Source: Paraburkholderia aromaticivorans
GTDB taxonomy: Bacteria; Pseudomonadota; Gammaproteobacteria; Burkholderiales; Burkholderiaceae
DNA: 64,000 nucleotides
NCBI RefSeq assembly: GCF_012689525.1
Contig: NZ_CP051514.1
Location: 1,736,001 to 1,800,000, forward strand
Direction of reading: 5' to 3'
Shown here: positions 16,527-25,942 of the stretch, piece by piece
How positions within the stretch are numbered: position 1 is the stretch's first letter
Layout of the letters: every line of letters starts with the position of its first letter
The notes under the pieces: generated by a model
Databases searched by the model: none
What the model was told of the DNA's origin: nothing
What the model saw: only the letters and a program-made list of their open reading frames with translations
Translations under genes and position numbers: made by a program

Positions 16527-16959
16527 TTCGCTGCGCAGTCCGCCGCGCGAAACTCCTCCGTGTACTTCCGTCTCGATACCGATTTCATCGCATCCTCCAC
16601 AAGGCCGAGTATTAACCTTATGGCGCCCACTTTTCGGGGACCAGATCACTTTACCCCTCCCGAGATGCCGCGAGGCCGATATAGGGCGTTCTGACGAGCC
16701 GCTTTTTGCGTTGAGCCGAAGCGGCGTGCGTTTTGACATAGCCTGAGCCGACCGCTGCCTGACGCGGTCGGCTCAGTTCGACCACGGCGGGCATAAGAGC
16801 GGATGCGGCGAAACGTCCGGTATTCGGCCTAGTAAGAATTCTTGTAGTCCGCGTCCCCGCATACCGCAGCACAAGTCGAAGTGATGAGGCGCTGACCGCT
16901 CGTAAACCGGGGAAAGACATCGCACCGGGTGAAGTCGACCGCGATTGCGACGTCCTGAG
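16527..16959. other. Intergenic, no gene recognised
   Basis: About 430 bp between the IS3 remnant and the kinase gene end. Open frames exist on both strands but none is recognisable. The stretch before, 15878-16198, likewise holds only the unrelated fragment joined to the HU remnant. Confidence 0.4.
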
Positions 16960-18723
16960 CTACGCAGTGTCCACTATCGGCAACGTGAAATAAAACGTCG
17001 CGCCTCGATCCGTGTTGTTTTCGGCCCAAAGGCTGCCACCGTGTGTCTCGACAATCCCGCGGCTGATCGACAACCCGAGACCAAGGCCGTTGGGCTTCGA
17101 GGTAACAAATGGGTTGAAGATCACTGCGAGCTGGTCGCCGGAAAGGCCGGACCCGCTATCGCGTACAGCGACGCGCACTGTCTGCGGTCCCTCATGCGTC
17201 ACGAGTACTGTCACGAGGCGGTCGCTGGACATGCAGCCGTCCATTGCATCGAACGCGTTAAGCAGGAGATTGAGCATGACCTGCTGCAACTGGACCTTGT
17301 CGCCATACACCATGACCGGGGCGCCGCGGAAGTCTGCTGACACACGTATGCCGCGCTGGATGGCATCGCTATGTAGCAGCCGCACGGCATCGCGGATCAC
17401 AACGGCGGGGTCGAGCGACGCAAATTCCGGGACGCCTTTCTTGACGAGAGCGCGAATTCCCCGGATTACTTCGCTCGCTCGAGCGTTGTCCTGAACGATG
17501 TCCTTCAGTATCTCGCGCACTTCATCGAGATCAACCGGATCGGATTCCATAAGCTGCTGGGCTGCCTCGGTGTTGCTCAGGATGGCCGTAAGCGGCTGAT
17601 TCAACTCATGGGCAAACGAAGCCGCCAGTCCGCCCATCGTCGATAGTCGCGCGAGGTGGGCCAGTTCCTGCCTGTGCCGATGCAGTTCAATTCGATCGGT
17701 CCTGTCCACGATGGTAGCGAGGACAGACACTTCCACTTCGAATCGAACCATATTTAGATTGGCCTCGACCGGGAACTCCGTCCCGTCGGCGCGCTGCGCG
17801 AGCAGATCGCGAGCTGCTCCCATCGTTAAAGCCTCCGGCGGCGGCCCGGATCTGCTACTGGTCATCAGTTGCGGGACGAGCATCGTCGCGGGTTGTCCGA
17901 CCAGTTCGTTGCGTCGATACCCAAAGAGCCTTTCGGTTTGCTCATTGGCCAGCACGATCCGGCCTTGTTGATCGAGCATAAGAATTGCAACGGGCAGAAA
18001 TTCGAGAGCACCCCGAAATTTTTCTTCAGCTTGTCTGAGATCCGTGATGTCGACGCAGGAACCGACAAAGCCGAGAAACGTGCCGACCGCGTCCACCTGG
18101 GGCACGCCGGTATCGAGGAGCCAGCGATACGCCCCATCCCGCCTGCGCAGACGGTATTCCATAGTGAAATTCTTGCGCGCGTCAAACGATGAGACATATA
18201 CATTCAGGCACCGCTCGAAGTCGTCCGGGTGCACGCCCTCCGACCACCCGTTGCCCATTTCCTGCTCGAGCGTACGCCCCGTGAAATCCAGCCACGGCTT
18301 GTTGAAAAACGTGCAAAGGCGAGTCGTGTCTGACATCCAGATCATCACCGGAGCCGCGTCCAGCATCGCTCGGAAGCGCGTTTCGCTCCCGGGCAGAGAC
18401 TTCTCCACTCGCTGCTGCTCGATAGAGCCTCTCGATGTGTCTGGCGTCCTGGCTGCGCGCGCGCGGGCGTGATGTTCCAACTCAGTCGTCAAAACGCGGT
18501 CAACCGCAGAATTTGCACGACGGCCTTTGGCGAAGCCGGGTATCACCTTAGCGATGCGCCAACCAGACATTCTGGCGTCTTTCGATTGCGCAGTGCCGCC
18601 GATACATACCTTGCTCTTTACCGGCCCGTGCCCGGCATCTTGCCGCCGTGACTGCCGTATGAGCAGCGGTACGATGATTAAGGCTCCGAACCCTACAGCA
18701 ACGGCGGCAATGACCATAGACAT
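16960..18723 (-). CDS. PAS-PAS sensor histidine kinase, FixL-like
   Basis: A 587-residue sensor kinase. An N-terminal hydrophobic helix (about 3-22) could anchor it. Two PAS domains follow (about 115-230 with a PAC region around EYRLRRRDGAYRWLLDTG, and about 240-350). The HisKA box FAHELNQPLTAIL carries the phosphorylated His. The ATPase domain shows the N box (LLLNAFDAM), G1 (VRDSGSGLS) and NGLGLGLSI. This layout fits the FixL/DctS-like group. No response regulator gene is adjacent, so it is an orphan kinase or its partner was lost in this eroded region. Confidence 0.92.
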   Translation of the reverse strand: MSMVIAAVAVGFGALIIVPLLIRQSRRQDAGHGPVKSKVCIGGTAQSKDARMSGWRIAKVIPGFAKGRRANSAVDRVLTTELEHHARARAARTPDTSRGSIEQQRVEKSLPGSETRFRAMLDAAPVMIWMSDTTRLCTFFNKPWLDFTGRTLEQEMGNGWSEGVHPDDFERCLNVYVSSFDARKNFTMEYRLRRRDGAYRWLLDTGVPQVDAVGTFLGFVGSCVDITDLRQAEEKFRGALEFLPVAILMLDQQGRIVLANEQTERLFGYRRNELVGQPATMLVPQLMTSSRSGPPPEALTMGAARDLLAQRADGTEFPVEANLNMVRFEVEVSVLATIVDRTDRIELHRHRQELAHLARLSTMGGLAASFAHELNQPLTAILSNTEAAQQLMESDPVDLDEVREILKDIVQDNARASEVIRGIRALVKKGVPEFASLDPAVVIRDAVRLLHSDAIQRGIRVSADFRGAPVMVYGDKVQLQQVMLNLLLNAFDAMDGCMSSDRLVTVLVTHEGPQTVRVAVRDSGSGLSGDQLAVIFNPFVTSKPNGLGLGLSISRGIVETHGGSLWAENNTDRGATFYFTLPIVDTA

Positions 18724-18989
18724 GGCGGGTGCGCCCTCGTGAGTTTGGGCAGGGTAGCGTCAGGGACAATCAAAATTCCGCCCCGTATGCGCTGGGTGGG
18801 GGTCAACTTGATTCTGTGGCAATAAAATGACAGTCGGATGTCTGATCCGGCGAGGTGCCGGCGGCACAAGGCGGGGTAATGGTACTACCCACGCGGTTGT
18901 TAGAGGATGGTAAATGTGTGATGCTTTTGCTGCAACGACCCCAATTCGGAAGGTACGCTCGCGCGTCCGAAATCGCCGCCGATCATCCC

Positions 18990-19329
18990 CATTGTCGACA
19001 ACGTGGTGGGCTGGCTCGGCACGGTCGGCGTACTCGCGGCGCTGCGCCGGCGTGCGATCGAGGGTGGCAGCTATCGAGTCACCGTTTCTCTGACCCGAAC
19101 CGTGCTGTGGCCGTTCTCGCTCGGCATCTTCGACAGGGACTATGCCCGAGCGACCGCCGGAGCTTCCGACGAGCATGCCTACGTCGCCCCCGATCTGTTC
19201 ACGGCGGAGACTCCGCTGGGCACGTATCAGGGCATGACCGACCAGGTGGTGTTGTCGAAGACTCCCGGGACCTTCAGGACGGTGCTCGTGCCACGGGGTT
19301 CGAGCAAGCCCGAATGGCTGGCGCGGTGA
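18990..19329 (+). pseudogene. CaiB/BaiF class III CoA-transferase, C-terminal fragment
   Basis: About 110 C-terminal residues remain: WLGTVGVLAALRRRAIEGGSY, VSLTRT, SDEHAYVAPDLFTAETPLGTYQG and VLVPRGSSKP. These match the end of long class III CoA-transferases. The catalytic Asp domain is absent, and the upstream sequence is unrelated. It is a remnant. Confidence 0.8.
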
Positions 19330-19764
19330 AGGTGCCCGACTGCGAAATCAGACAGGCGCGACGGCGTTACCGTTGATGTTGGTCAGCTTCCTGCAAGCAA
19401 AGGACGCCATTCCGTCTCCGCCGTCTCTGATTGCGATTGAAACGGCGGGGGCCGCCGCGCACCCATGCAAAGGCCGATGAAGCAACGTTCATCGTCGCGA
19501 ATTGAGTGGCCGCTTTCTGGGGTGGATCCGACGTCTGAACTTCCGAGCAACGGTGCGTGCGAATGACGCTTCATGTTGGCCGAACGTAGCCGTTGGTCCG
19601 TTCCCCGCTCAATGACAAAAAAGGTCGGGCTGACCGAGCTGGACCGCGATATCGCGAAAGTAAGCAGCACATATGTCCGAATGGTCGGAATTGAATCTTC
19701 CTCGGATAACGTGCCCGGCACGCGTTACTCGCCGTGCGACGACTGCACAACGCGATGCGGACGC
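19330..19764. other. Intergenic, possible dispersed repeat, no gene
   Basis: About 435 bp. The reverse strand has a frame reading like the translated intergenic repeats common in Proteobacteria (STPESGHSIRDDERCF), which I do not take as a gene. Confidence 0.4.
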
Positions 19765-20121
19765 TTAGCCATTCCCACCGTGCCACAACGTCAGTTTGTT
19801 CGACACGACAAGTACCCCCGGGACGGTCCGCGCAATTTGCTCTGCCTGGCGGATCTGATCGGCGCTATGCACAGTCCCGCTCAGGAACACCGCGCCGTCG
19901 CGCGCACGGACAAACACGCCCGCCACATTGAAACCAGGCGCGCGAGCCAGCGCTAGCCGGACTGCCCTCGACAGGCCGGTGTCGGACTGCACCTCGGTAT
20001 CGCCGCCGATCAGCGGCTGCTGCGCCGACACGGTGTACGTCGGACCCGACTGCACGCAAGCCGACAAAGCCGCCGTCACCCCTACAGCCGCCCACAGAGT
20101 CCGTACGGGTTTGCGGATCAT
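19765..20121 (-). CDS. BON-domain lipoprotein
   Basis: A 118-residue protein with a lipoprotein signal (VGVTAALSAC, lipobox Cys at about 23) and one BON domain (RAVRLALARAPGFNVAGV, GAVFLSGTVHSADQIRQAEQIARTVPGVLVVSN). It is likely anchored in the envelope and may bind phospholipid. ATG 20121 has AAAGG upstream and gives a normal signal peptide; the longer frame does not. The IS1595 element begins 53 bp upstream and may have separated the gene from its promoter. Confidence 0.83.
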   Translation of the reverse strand: MIRKPVRTLWAAVGVTAALSACVQSGPTYTVSAQQPLIGGDTEVQSDTGLSRAVRLALARAPGFNVAGVFVRARDGAVFLSGTVHSADQIRQAEQIARTVPGVLVVSNKLTLWHGGNG

Positions 20122-20173
20122 GACCTTTGTCCGGTGGCAATTCGTGGCACACGCCAAAACACTGTTTATAAAC

Positions 20174-21251
20174 AAGGGCTATCCATCTAGCTCCACCTGA
20201 GCCATGATGGCGGCATGAGCGAAGCCCAGCATACGCCAGTCGCCGGCCAAGACTATCCGCAAACGTGGAGCCAGTTCGAAGACTGGTTCTCCAGTGAATC
20301 TGATTGCCTGCGCTACCTCGAACGATTGCGCTGGCGTGAAGGCTTTGTTTGTCCGCGCTGCGGATACCGCGATGAGCCATATCGGGCCGATCGCTCCCGG
20401 CTGGTCTGCCGGGCATGCCGGTTTCAATGCTCCGTCACGTCGGGCACGATCTTCGACAAAACCCGCACTCCACTGAAAGTGTGGCTGGCTGCGGCGTGGT
20501 ACATCACGAGTCAGAAGTCAGGCGTCAGCGCGCTCGGGTTGCAACGGGTTCTCGGGCTGGGCAGCTACCAGACGGCATGGACCATGTTGCATCGTTTCCG
20601 CCGTGCGATGGTTCGTCCCGGACGCGAACAGCTCAAGGGCCTGGTCGAGGTCGATCAAAGCTATCTGGCTATCCGGGAACGTCGGGAAAGCGCTCGTGAT
20701 GCCACCCAGAGTAAGCGCACAACCAAAGCAGTGATCGTCATCGCCGTAGAGATCCTGGAGCCCAAAGGCTTCGGACGCATCCGCTTGCGACGGATTGACG
20801 GGGAAAGTGCCGCTAACGTTCTACCTTTTGTGAAGGAGGTCGTAGTGCCGGGCTCCATGATTCGGACCGACGGTGCACCGATCTATTTCCCCTTGGGCGA
20901 GATCTATGGACACGAGCGGACGATCGTGAGAACGGTCACGCCGGGTTCGCTTGCGCCGGCGCATGTGGTGTTGCCAGGCGTACACCGGGTCGCCTCGCTA
21001 CTCAAGCGGTGGCTGCTCGGTACGCATCAAGGCGCAGTCAAGCCTGAGCAGCTTGACCATTACCTGGACGAGTTCGTGTTTCGCTTCAACCGCCGCACCT
21101 CGCGCTCGCGCGGGCTACTCTTTTATCGCTTGCTTGAGCAAGCGGTCGTGACTCCACCCATTACATACGACGATGTAGTGGTTCGGAAATCACGCCGTAA
21201 AGGTCAACAGCTTCCACAATGCGAAAATGTGGAGCTAAATGGATAGCCCTT
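20174..21251 (+). mobile_element. Complete IS1595-family insertion sequence, 1078 bp
   Basis: The ends are imperfect inverted repeats: AAGGGCTATCCATCTAGCTC at 20174 against the complement of the end near 21230-21251 (reading AAGGGCTATCCATTTAGCTC). It is flanked by the 8-bp direct repeat TTATAAAC (20166-20173 and 21252-21259), the target duplication size known for this family. One transposase gene fills it. Near-perfect ends and an intact frame suggest a recent insertion. Confidence 0.93.
20215..21246 (+). CDS. IS1595 (ISXO2-like) DDE transposase
   Basis: A 343-residue transposase. Residues of about 20-75 hold a zinc ribbon (CPRCGYRD, CRACRF) and the preceding YLERLRWREGFVCP typical of the family. 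The catalytic domain shows VEVDQSYL (first Asp) and RTDGAPIYFPL (second Asp). The late part has GVHRVASLLKRWLLGTHQGAV and FNRRTSRSRGLLFYRLL. ISXO2-like enzymes usually end the triad with Asn or His rather than Glu, which fits here. The frame ends four bases before the right inverted repeat finishes. Confidence 0.93.
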   Translation: MSEAQHTPVAGQDYPQTWSQFEDWFSSESDCLRYLERLRWREGFVCPRCGYRDEPYRADRSRLVCRACRFQCSVTSGTIFDKTRTPLKVWLAAAWYITSQKSGVSALGLQRVLGLGSYQTAWTMLHRFRRAMVRPGREQLKGLVEVDQSYLAIRERRESARDATQSKRTTKAVIVIAVEILEPKGFGRIRLRRIDGESAANVLPFVKEVVVPGSMIRTDGAPIYFPLGEIYGHERTIVRTVTPGSLAPAHVVLPGVHRVASLLKRWLLGTHQGAVKPEQLDHYLDEFVFRFNRRTSRSRGLLFYRLLEQAVVTPPITYDDVVVRKSRRKGQQLPQCENVELNG

Positions 21252-21259
21252 TTATAAAC

Positions 21260-22063
21260 ACAGTGTACTGATTTGCATGAACAGCCCTTCCAGGGTCCGG
21301 GCTGTCGTTCCCCACGGTCTGGATTATGGTGTGCCAGAGGGCTTGATGGAACCGATTTCCTTCGTCGACAGAATCAGCAAAATCACAACACGGGTGTGGC
21401 AGCCAACAGGCCGTACCGTCTCGCTGACGGCTCTGGTCTCGCTCTAACTTCCACTGACGTGTGAACGCGGTGATACGCCCATAGCCGCGGATGTTCCAGC
21501 TCGGGCTCTGGTCCAATCTTTTGGCAAGGCGTGACCGATTTCCGAACGTCGGCTCACAGACGATGCTGTTGAAAAAGTCGCTGACCGTCGTTCTCGCCAA
21601 GATTGCACTGCATTGCTCGGGTGCGGGTGCTGGGCAATGGCGGCAGTTCGGCACCGCGCTCGACTCGAGCTATGAATTCGTCGCACCCGAACACTTCGGC
21701 TGCGACAGCTCAGGCCCATGGCATGGCCGCCTCGTCCAACACGACGAGCGGCCAGCGGCAGGTCCATGCCAGCGCCGCAGGCGTGGTCGAGGACTGTCTC
21801 GCCTGGTTGGATCGGGCCGATGCGCAGCGGATTGCCGACGCCGGCAAAGCGAGCCGTGCATGCATCGGGCAGGGACGCCAGCTCGTGAGCGTCATATCGT
21901 AGGTAGTCGGCCGCGTGACGCGGGCCGCGATGAAAGTGAAACTCGCCGGCGGGGTCGCGCGCGACACGGTCGTAAGTTGCTATGACCTGCGCGTAAAGCG
22001 GCGACGTCGAATCCGGAGGGGAATGTTAATGCCATGATTGAAACTCCGTGTTCTGGATTACGG
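21260..22063. other. Gene-poor stretch, no gene recognised
   Basis: About 800 bp between the IS1595 element and the ferritin-like gene. Several overlapping frames exist on both strands (for example 21491-21985), but none has a recognisable motif or good start. It may hold decayed sequence. Confidence 0.45.
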
Positions 22064-23080
22064 TCAACCCCTGATCGGTGCGAGCGCGGCGCTAATCCGT
22101 AGCGCTTGTTCCGGCGAGATCATTGCATTGAGCATTTCGCCGAACCGCGGAATCTGCACGCCCGACACGATGTACTGGAAGCGATACGCGGCAAGGACAG
22201 TGGACGTCACGGTCTCGATCTCGACGGGCGTCATGGAGCGGTCGCAAAGTCCGATGAAGTAGCCCGTGTCTGCCGCCGCCTGAGCCTGCAGGATCGCGTC
22301 CACGGCGCCCACCAGCGCAATCAGGTCGTCCACGGCTGCATCGCGCGCGTGCGGCATGAGTTTCGCGTTCTCGCGTACCCATTCCAGTTCATCCAGAATC
22401 GCGTGCTGCGATTCCTCTTTCCAGTGGAACAGGAACACATCCTTAAACAGGGGCGAAAGCTCGCTGTCGGGCTCGATGCTGGCTCGATAGTGCGCCTGCG
22501 TGAATAGTTCAATGAGGCACGTCAGCGCGAGAACCGACCAGGTCGACTTGCCCAACACGACTGATGCGACGTCATCGGGCCGCGGCTCGAACGTGTACCC
22601 CGGAGGCATCTCGGCACCGATCATCGTCTCGATGCGGCGAAACAATTCCTGATGCTTCAGCTCTTCGTCGGTGAAGCGAACCAGCGCCTCGAGTGCGATC
22701 TGGTCGCCAAGCCAGTGGTCGCGGCTCACTTCGAGCATCTTGGCGCCGATGAAACGCTCGACCAGGCCAAAGATATTGGCATACGAGCGACCCTGGATCT
22801 GCGACAGCAGGCGGCGCTCGATGACGTCAAGGAACGGCAGGCGATCGACGAACGACAGGCCGTCAGGCAGAAACTTCATCGTGAAGTCGAATTCGCGATG
22901 GCGAAGCACGTCACGATCAATGTCCCACCGGATGCGCTTGGACACTTCCACGCACTTCGCGTAGCGCACGGTATCGACGTACGGTTGCGAGACAGGTTGA
23001 TGAATGTCGGCAACGGCATGCCGGATCCCGATTGTGGCGAGATCGGTATTGTGCAAGGAAGGTGAATTGACTGCGGACAT
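22064..23080 (-). CDS. Ferritin-like diiron-carboxylate protein of unknown substrate
   Basis: A 338-residue soluble protein. Four helices supply a complete set of diiron ligands: Glu108 (GLVERF), Glu140 and His143 (EELKH), Glu191 (ELFTQAH, with His197), and Glu223 and His226 (EESQH). The spacing fits the E, ExxH, E, ExxH pattern of ferritin-like oxygenases such as AurF or related N-oxygenases. AGGAGTGTGTC before ATG 23080 fixes the start. It is divergent from an AraC regulator across about 420 bp. The reaction is not known; a diiron oxygenase is the best guess, a desaturase-like enzyme the next. Confidence 0.8.
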   Translation of the reverse strand: MSAVNSPSLHNTDLATIGIRHAVADIHQPVSQPYVDTVRYAKCVEVSKRIRWDIDRDVLRHREFDFTMKFLPDGLSFVDRLPFLDVIERRLLSQIQGRSYANIFGLVERFIGAKMLEVSRDHWLGDQIALEALVRFTDEELKHQELFRRIETMIGAEMPPGYTFEPRPDDVASVVLGKSTWSVLALTCLIELFTQAHYRASIEPDSELSPLFKDVFLFHWKEESQHAILDELEWVRENAKLMPHARDAAVDDLIALVGAVDAILQAQAAADTGYFIGLCDRSMTPVEIETVTSTVLAAYRFQYIVSGVQIPRFGEMLNAMISPEQALRISAALAPIRG

Positions 23081-23504
23081 GACACACTCCTGAGAGACGG
23101 GCTGATTTTGCTGTGAAAACGCGGTCGAGGCATGTCTAAAGACTGACGACGTCGGCTAGGGTCCAAGCCGGTGATTCGCATTTGTCCCTCCACGCCTGCG
23201 CCGCTCAACCTCACGGCGTTGCGGTTGATGTGAGCAAAGCAGTGGGAGCGCTCGTCGACGGCACGACGGCCACATGGGTTTGCGAAATCACCAAGTTCGT
23301 TTGGAGCAGGCGCATACAACTCATACTTGACCCGCCTGGTTCGCGGAGTACGCCACGACCCTCATGGCTGCCCTCCCCGATCGAATCTTCTTGTCGTGTG
23401 TTGGCCTTCAGGCATGGTGCTAGTATCCCGACGGTAGGCGCGACATTGAATAGCCGGGCGTCCAGCTTTCTTGTGCGTGGCCCCAACATCGCGCAACCGC
23501 TGCC
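23081..23504. promoter_or_regulatory. Divergent promoter region between diiron protein and AraC genes
   Basis: About 420 bp with no gene. It must hold promoters for both divergent genes. No AraC operator repeats could be picked out with confidence. Confidence 0.4.
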
Positions 23505-24536
23505 ATGGATGCTCTCTCCGATGTCTTGCGCGTCATCCAGTTGACCGGGGCAGTCCACCTCGACGGCAGCTTCTCTGCGCCCTGGTGCGTCATCGGGCAA
23601 GCTGATTCGGCGCTTTGTTCGGCATACTTGCCGCGCTCCGAGCGCGTCGTCTCGTTCCATCTCGTGACAGAAGGAAGGTGTTGGGCGATGCTGCCAGGCG
23701 ATCCGGCGAGCATGCTGCAGGCGGAGGCAGGGGATGTCATCGTGGTGCCGCAGGGCGAGACCCACGTGTTAGGCAGTTCCACCGATCTGTTGCCGGAGTT
23801 CCTGGCGCCGCTATTGGCAAATCAGGTCGAGGCGAAACCGGGTGAAGTCATGACACTCGTCCACGGCGGCGGCGGGGAGCTCACTCGCATGGTGTGCGGC
23901 TTTCTCGCAACGCAGGACAATTCGAGAAATCCTTTGCTTTCCGCGCTGCCGAGGCTGTTCAAGGTGGGCATGCGCGGACCCGGCGCGTCATGGCTCGAAT
24001 CGTCACTGCGCTTTGCGACCGAAGAGGCGGCCTCGGCGCAGGCGGGCAGCGCCACGGTGCTGGCCAAGCTTGCGGAGCTGGTCTTCGTCGAAGCGGTGCG
24101 TCGTTACGTAGGCACGATGGCCGGGGACCGCAAGGGCTGGCTGGCGGGATTGCGTGATCGTTTCGTCGCACGGGCGCTCGCGCTGATGCATGCTCGGCCG
24201 GTGTACGCCTGGACTGTTGAAGCTCTCGCCCGCGAGGTAGGCATCTCGCGTTCGGGGCTGGCACAGCGCTTTACCGAACTGGTCGGGCTACCACCGATGC
24301 AGTATCTGGCTTTGTGGCGCTTGCAACTCGCCGCGCGGCAGCTTCGCCTCACTGATTCGTCGCTAGCGTCGGTCGCCGAGGCTGTTGGTTACGAATCGGA
24401 AGCCTCATTCAATCGCGCGTTCAAGAGGGAGTTCGGTGAGCCGCCAGCGACATGGCGCAGGAAGACAGTCGGCGCCGCGACTCGGGACAAGGACCGCGAG
24501 AGCGGCGCTGCATTGGACGGTAGTGCCACGGACTGA
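23505..24536 (+). CDS. AraC family regulator with cupin N-terminal domain
   Basis: A 343-residue regulator. The N-terminal half (about 1-200) is a cupin-type ligand domain (LDGSFSAPWCVIG, FHLVTEGRCWAML, AGDVIVVPQGETHVL). The C-terminal domain (about 215-315) is a double helix-turn-helix (WTVEALAREVGISRSGLAQRF, then VAEAVGYESEASFNRAFKREFG). It faces away from the diiron protein gene and is likely its regulator. The C-terminal 20 residues are a charged tail. Confidence 0.9.
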   Translation: MDALSDVLRVIQLTGAVHLDGSFSAPWCVIGQADSALCSAYLPRSERVVSFHLVTEGRCWAMLPGDPASMLQAEAGDVIVVPQGETHVLGSSTDLLPEFLAPLLANQVEAKPGEVMTLVHGGGGELTRMVCGFLATQDNSRNPLLSALPRLFKVGMRGPGASWLESSLRFATEEAASAQAGSATVLAKLAELVFVEAVRRYVGTMAGDRKGWLAGLRDRFVARALALMHARPVYAWTVEALAREVGISRSGLAQRFTELVGLPPMQYLALWRLQLAARQLRLTDSSLASVAEAVGYESEASFNRAFKREFGEPPATWRRKTVGAATRDKDRESGAALDGSATD

Positions 24537-24926
24537 CGAACGACAAAAGAGGCCCGGGCTGCCAAATTTAAGCGGACGGTGATCGCCTCACACGTGCTTC
24601 AGGCAGGGGTACTAACTCCGCGGCGGCGTGCCGCGAGATTCGCGACGACCGACCGTCATCGACCCACTTTTGCCGATCAAGCCGGCGCCGCGGCCAAGGC
24701 GGCACTTCAGAGTACAACGGTCATTCATACGGTGACATCGGTCGGCAAAATGTCGGCGTTTCCCGTACCCGTTGACGGGTGGTAATTGCCAGCAAGCACC
24801 CTGATGGGAATATTTACCCCAAAAACGCCGATGGACCCTCTGGACCCACGCCTGATCGTCAACGGCGCAAAAAAAGAGAAGTCCCGGCCGATCGCGTCGG
24901 AATATTGAGCAGGAAAAGTTGGGGAG
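24537..24926. other. Intergenic, no gene recognised
   Basis: About 390 bp between convergent AraC and SDR genes. Short frames only; nothing supported. Confidence 0.45.
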
Positions 24927-24947
24927 ACGCCGGCGCAGCGCCGGCGT
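24927..24947 (-). terminator. GC-rich hairpin after the SDR gene
   Basis: A perfect 9-bp stem ACGCCGGCG/CGCCGGCGT with a 3-nt loop, 4 bp past the SDR stop. On the reverse strand it is followed within 10 bp by a short T-run (AACTTTT), so it probably terminates that gene. Confidence 0.6.
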
Positions 24948-24951
24948 GAGG

Positions 24952-25665
24952 CTAGAACGCGCTCTTTATCACTCCCCCATCGGCCCGCAATGCTGCTCCC
25001 GTCGTTGCCGACGAAAGTGGACTGGCAATGTAGGCCACGAGGGACGCAATTTCCTGCGGCGAACTAAAGCGCTTGATGAGCGATGTGGGACGGACCTTCT
25101 CGAAGAACTCCTTTTCGAATACTTCAAACGACTTGCCGTCCGCGCTTGCAAGGGCCTCCACGAACTCGCCCACACCGCGCGATTTCGTCGGCCCCGGCAG
25201 CACGCTATTGACTGTAATGCCCGTGCCGGCAACGGCTTCAGCGAGCCCACGCGAGACCGCAAGCTGCGCGGTTTTTGTCATCCCGTAGTGAATCATTTCG
25301 GCTGGAATCTGCACCCCGCTTTCGCTCGAAATGAAAATGATGCGCCCCCAGTTGGCACGCCTCATCGCGGGCAGAAACAGACGAGCGAGGCGTACGCCAC
25401 TCAAGACGTTGACGTCGAAGAAACGCAACCAGTCCGCGTCGGGAATCTCCTCAAACGGCTTGGGCTCGAAGATACCCAGATTGTTGACCAGGATTTCCAC
25501 GTCTGGATAGCGTCTTGCGAGTTCGTCGGCCGCCGCGGCTGTACTGAGATCGCCCGCAAAACCCTGTACATCGCTGCCCGTCTCAGCCTTCAGTTGCGCG
25601 ACTATGTCATCCACTGATGCCAGGTGGAGGTGACGTACGAATGGCAACGCGACTGCGCTGACCAA
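24952..25665 (-). pseudogene. Short-chain dehydrogenase/reductase lacking the N-terminal nucleotide-binding motif
   Basis: A 237-residue frame with good SDR signatures: ILVNNLG (61-64), Ser114, Tyr127 and Lys131 (HYGMTK), and LPGPTKSRG. The usual first 25 residues with the TGxxxGxG cofactor loop are absent. The frame begins with an unrelated MVSAVALPFVRH, and the DNA upstream does not supply the missing part. It is likely inactive and N-terminally truncated. It could still be made from ATG 25665. It ends at a hairpin (24927-24947). Confidence 0.7.
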
Positions 25666-25942
25666 GGACCGCTCTTGGCCGGTAGTACCCGTTCATATCA
25701 GATGCCAGTGAGCATGTCCGACAAGAGACGCCCGACAACGAGCATCCGACGCTATGTTTGTGCAATCGCCCCACTTCGTGCGAGCGCGAAATTCGTGCAA
25801 AACAAAGCGGGACCGGTCACTCTGGCAGCCAATCTTGTCAGTTCGACAAAAACCTGCAAGAAAAGCTGCATTTGAGTCGCTATCGACTGACGCGCGACTT
25901 TGGGAAACTCTTCTCATCATTCAACCCATCAGGAGATAACCC

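Noticed and set aside
19383..19721. Reverse-strand frame containing STPESGHSIRDDERCF
   Set aside because: It resembles translated intergenic repeat seen often in Proteobacteria, not a real protein.
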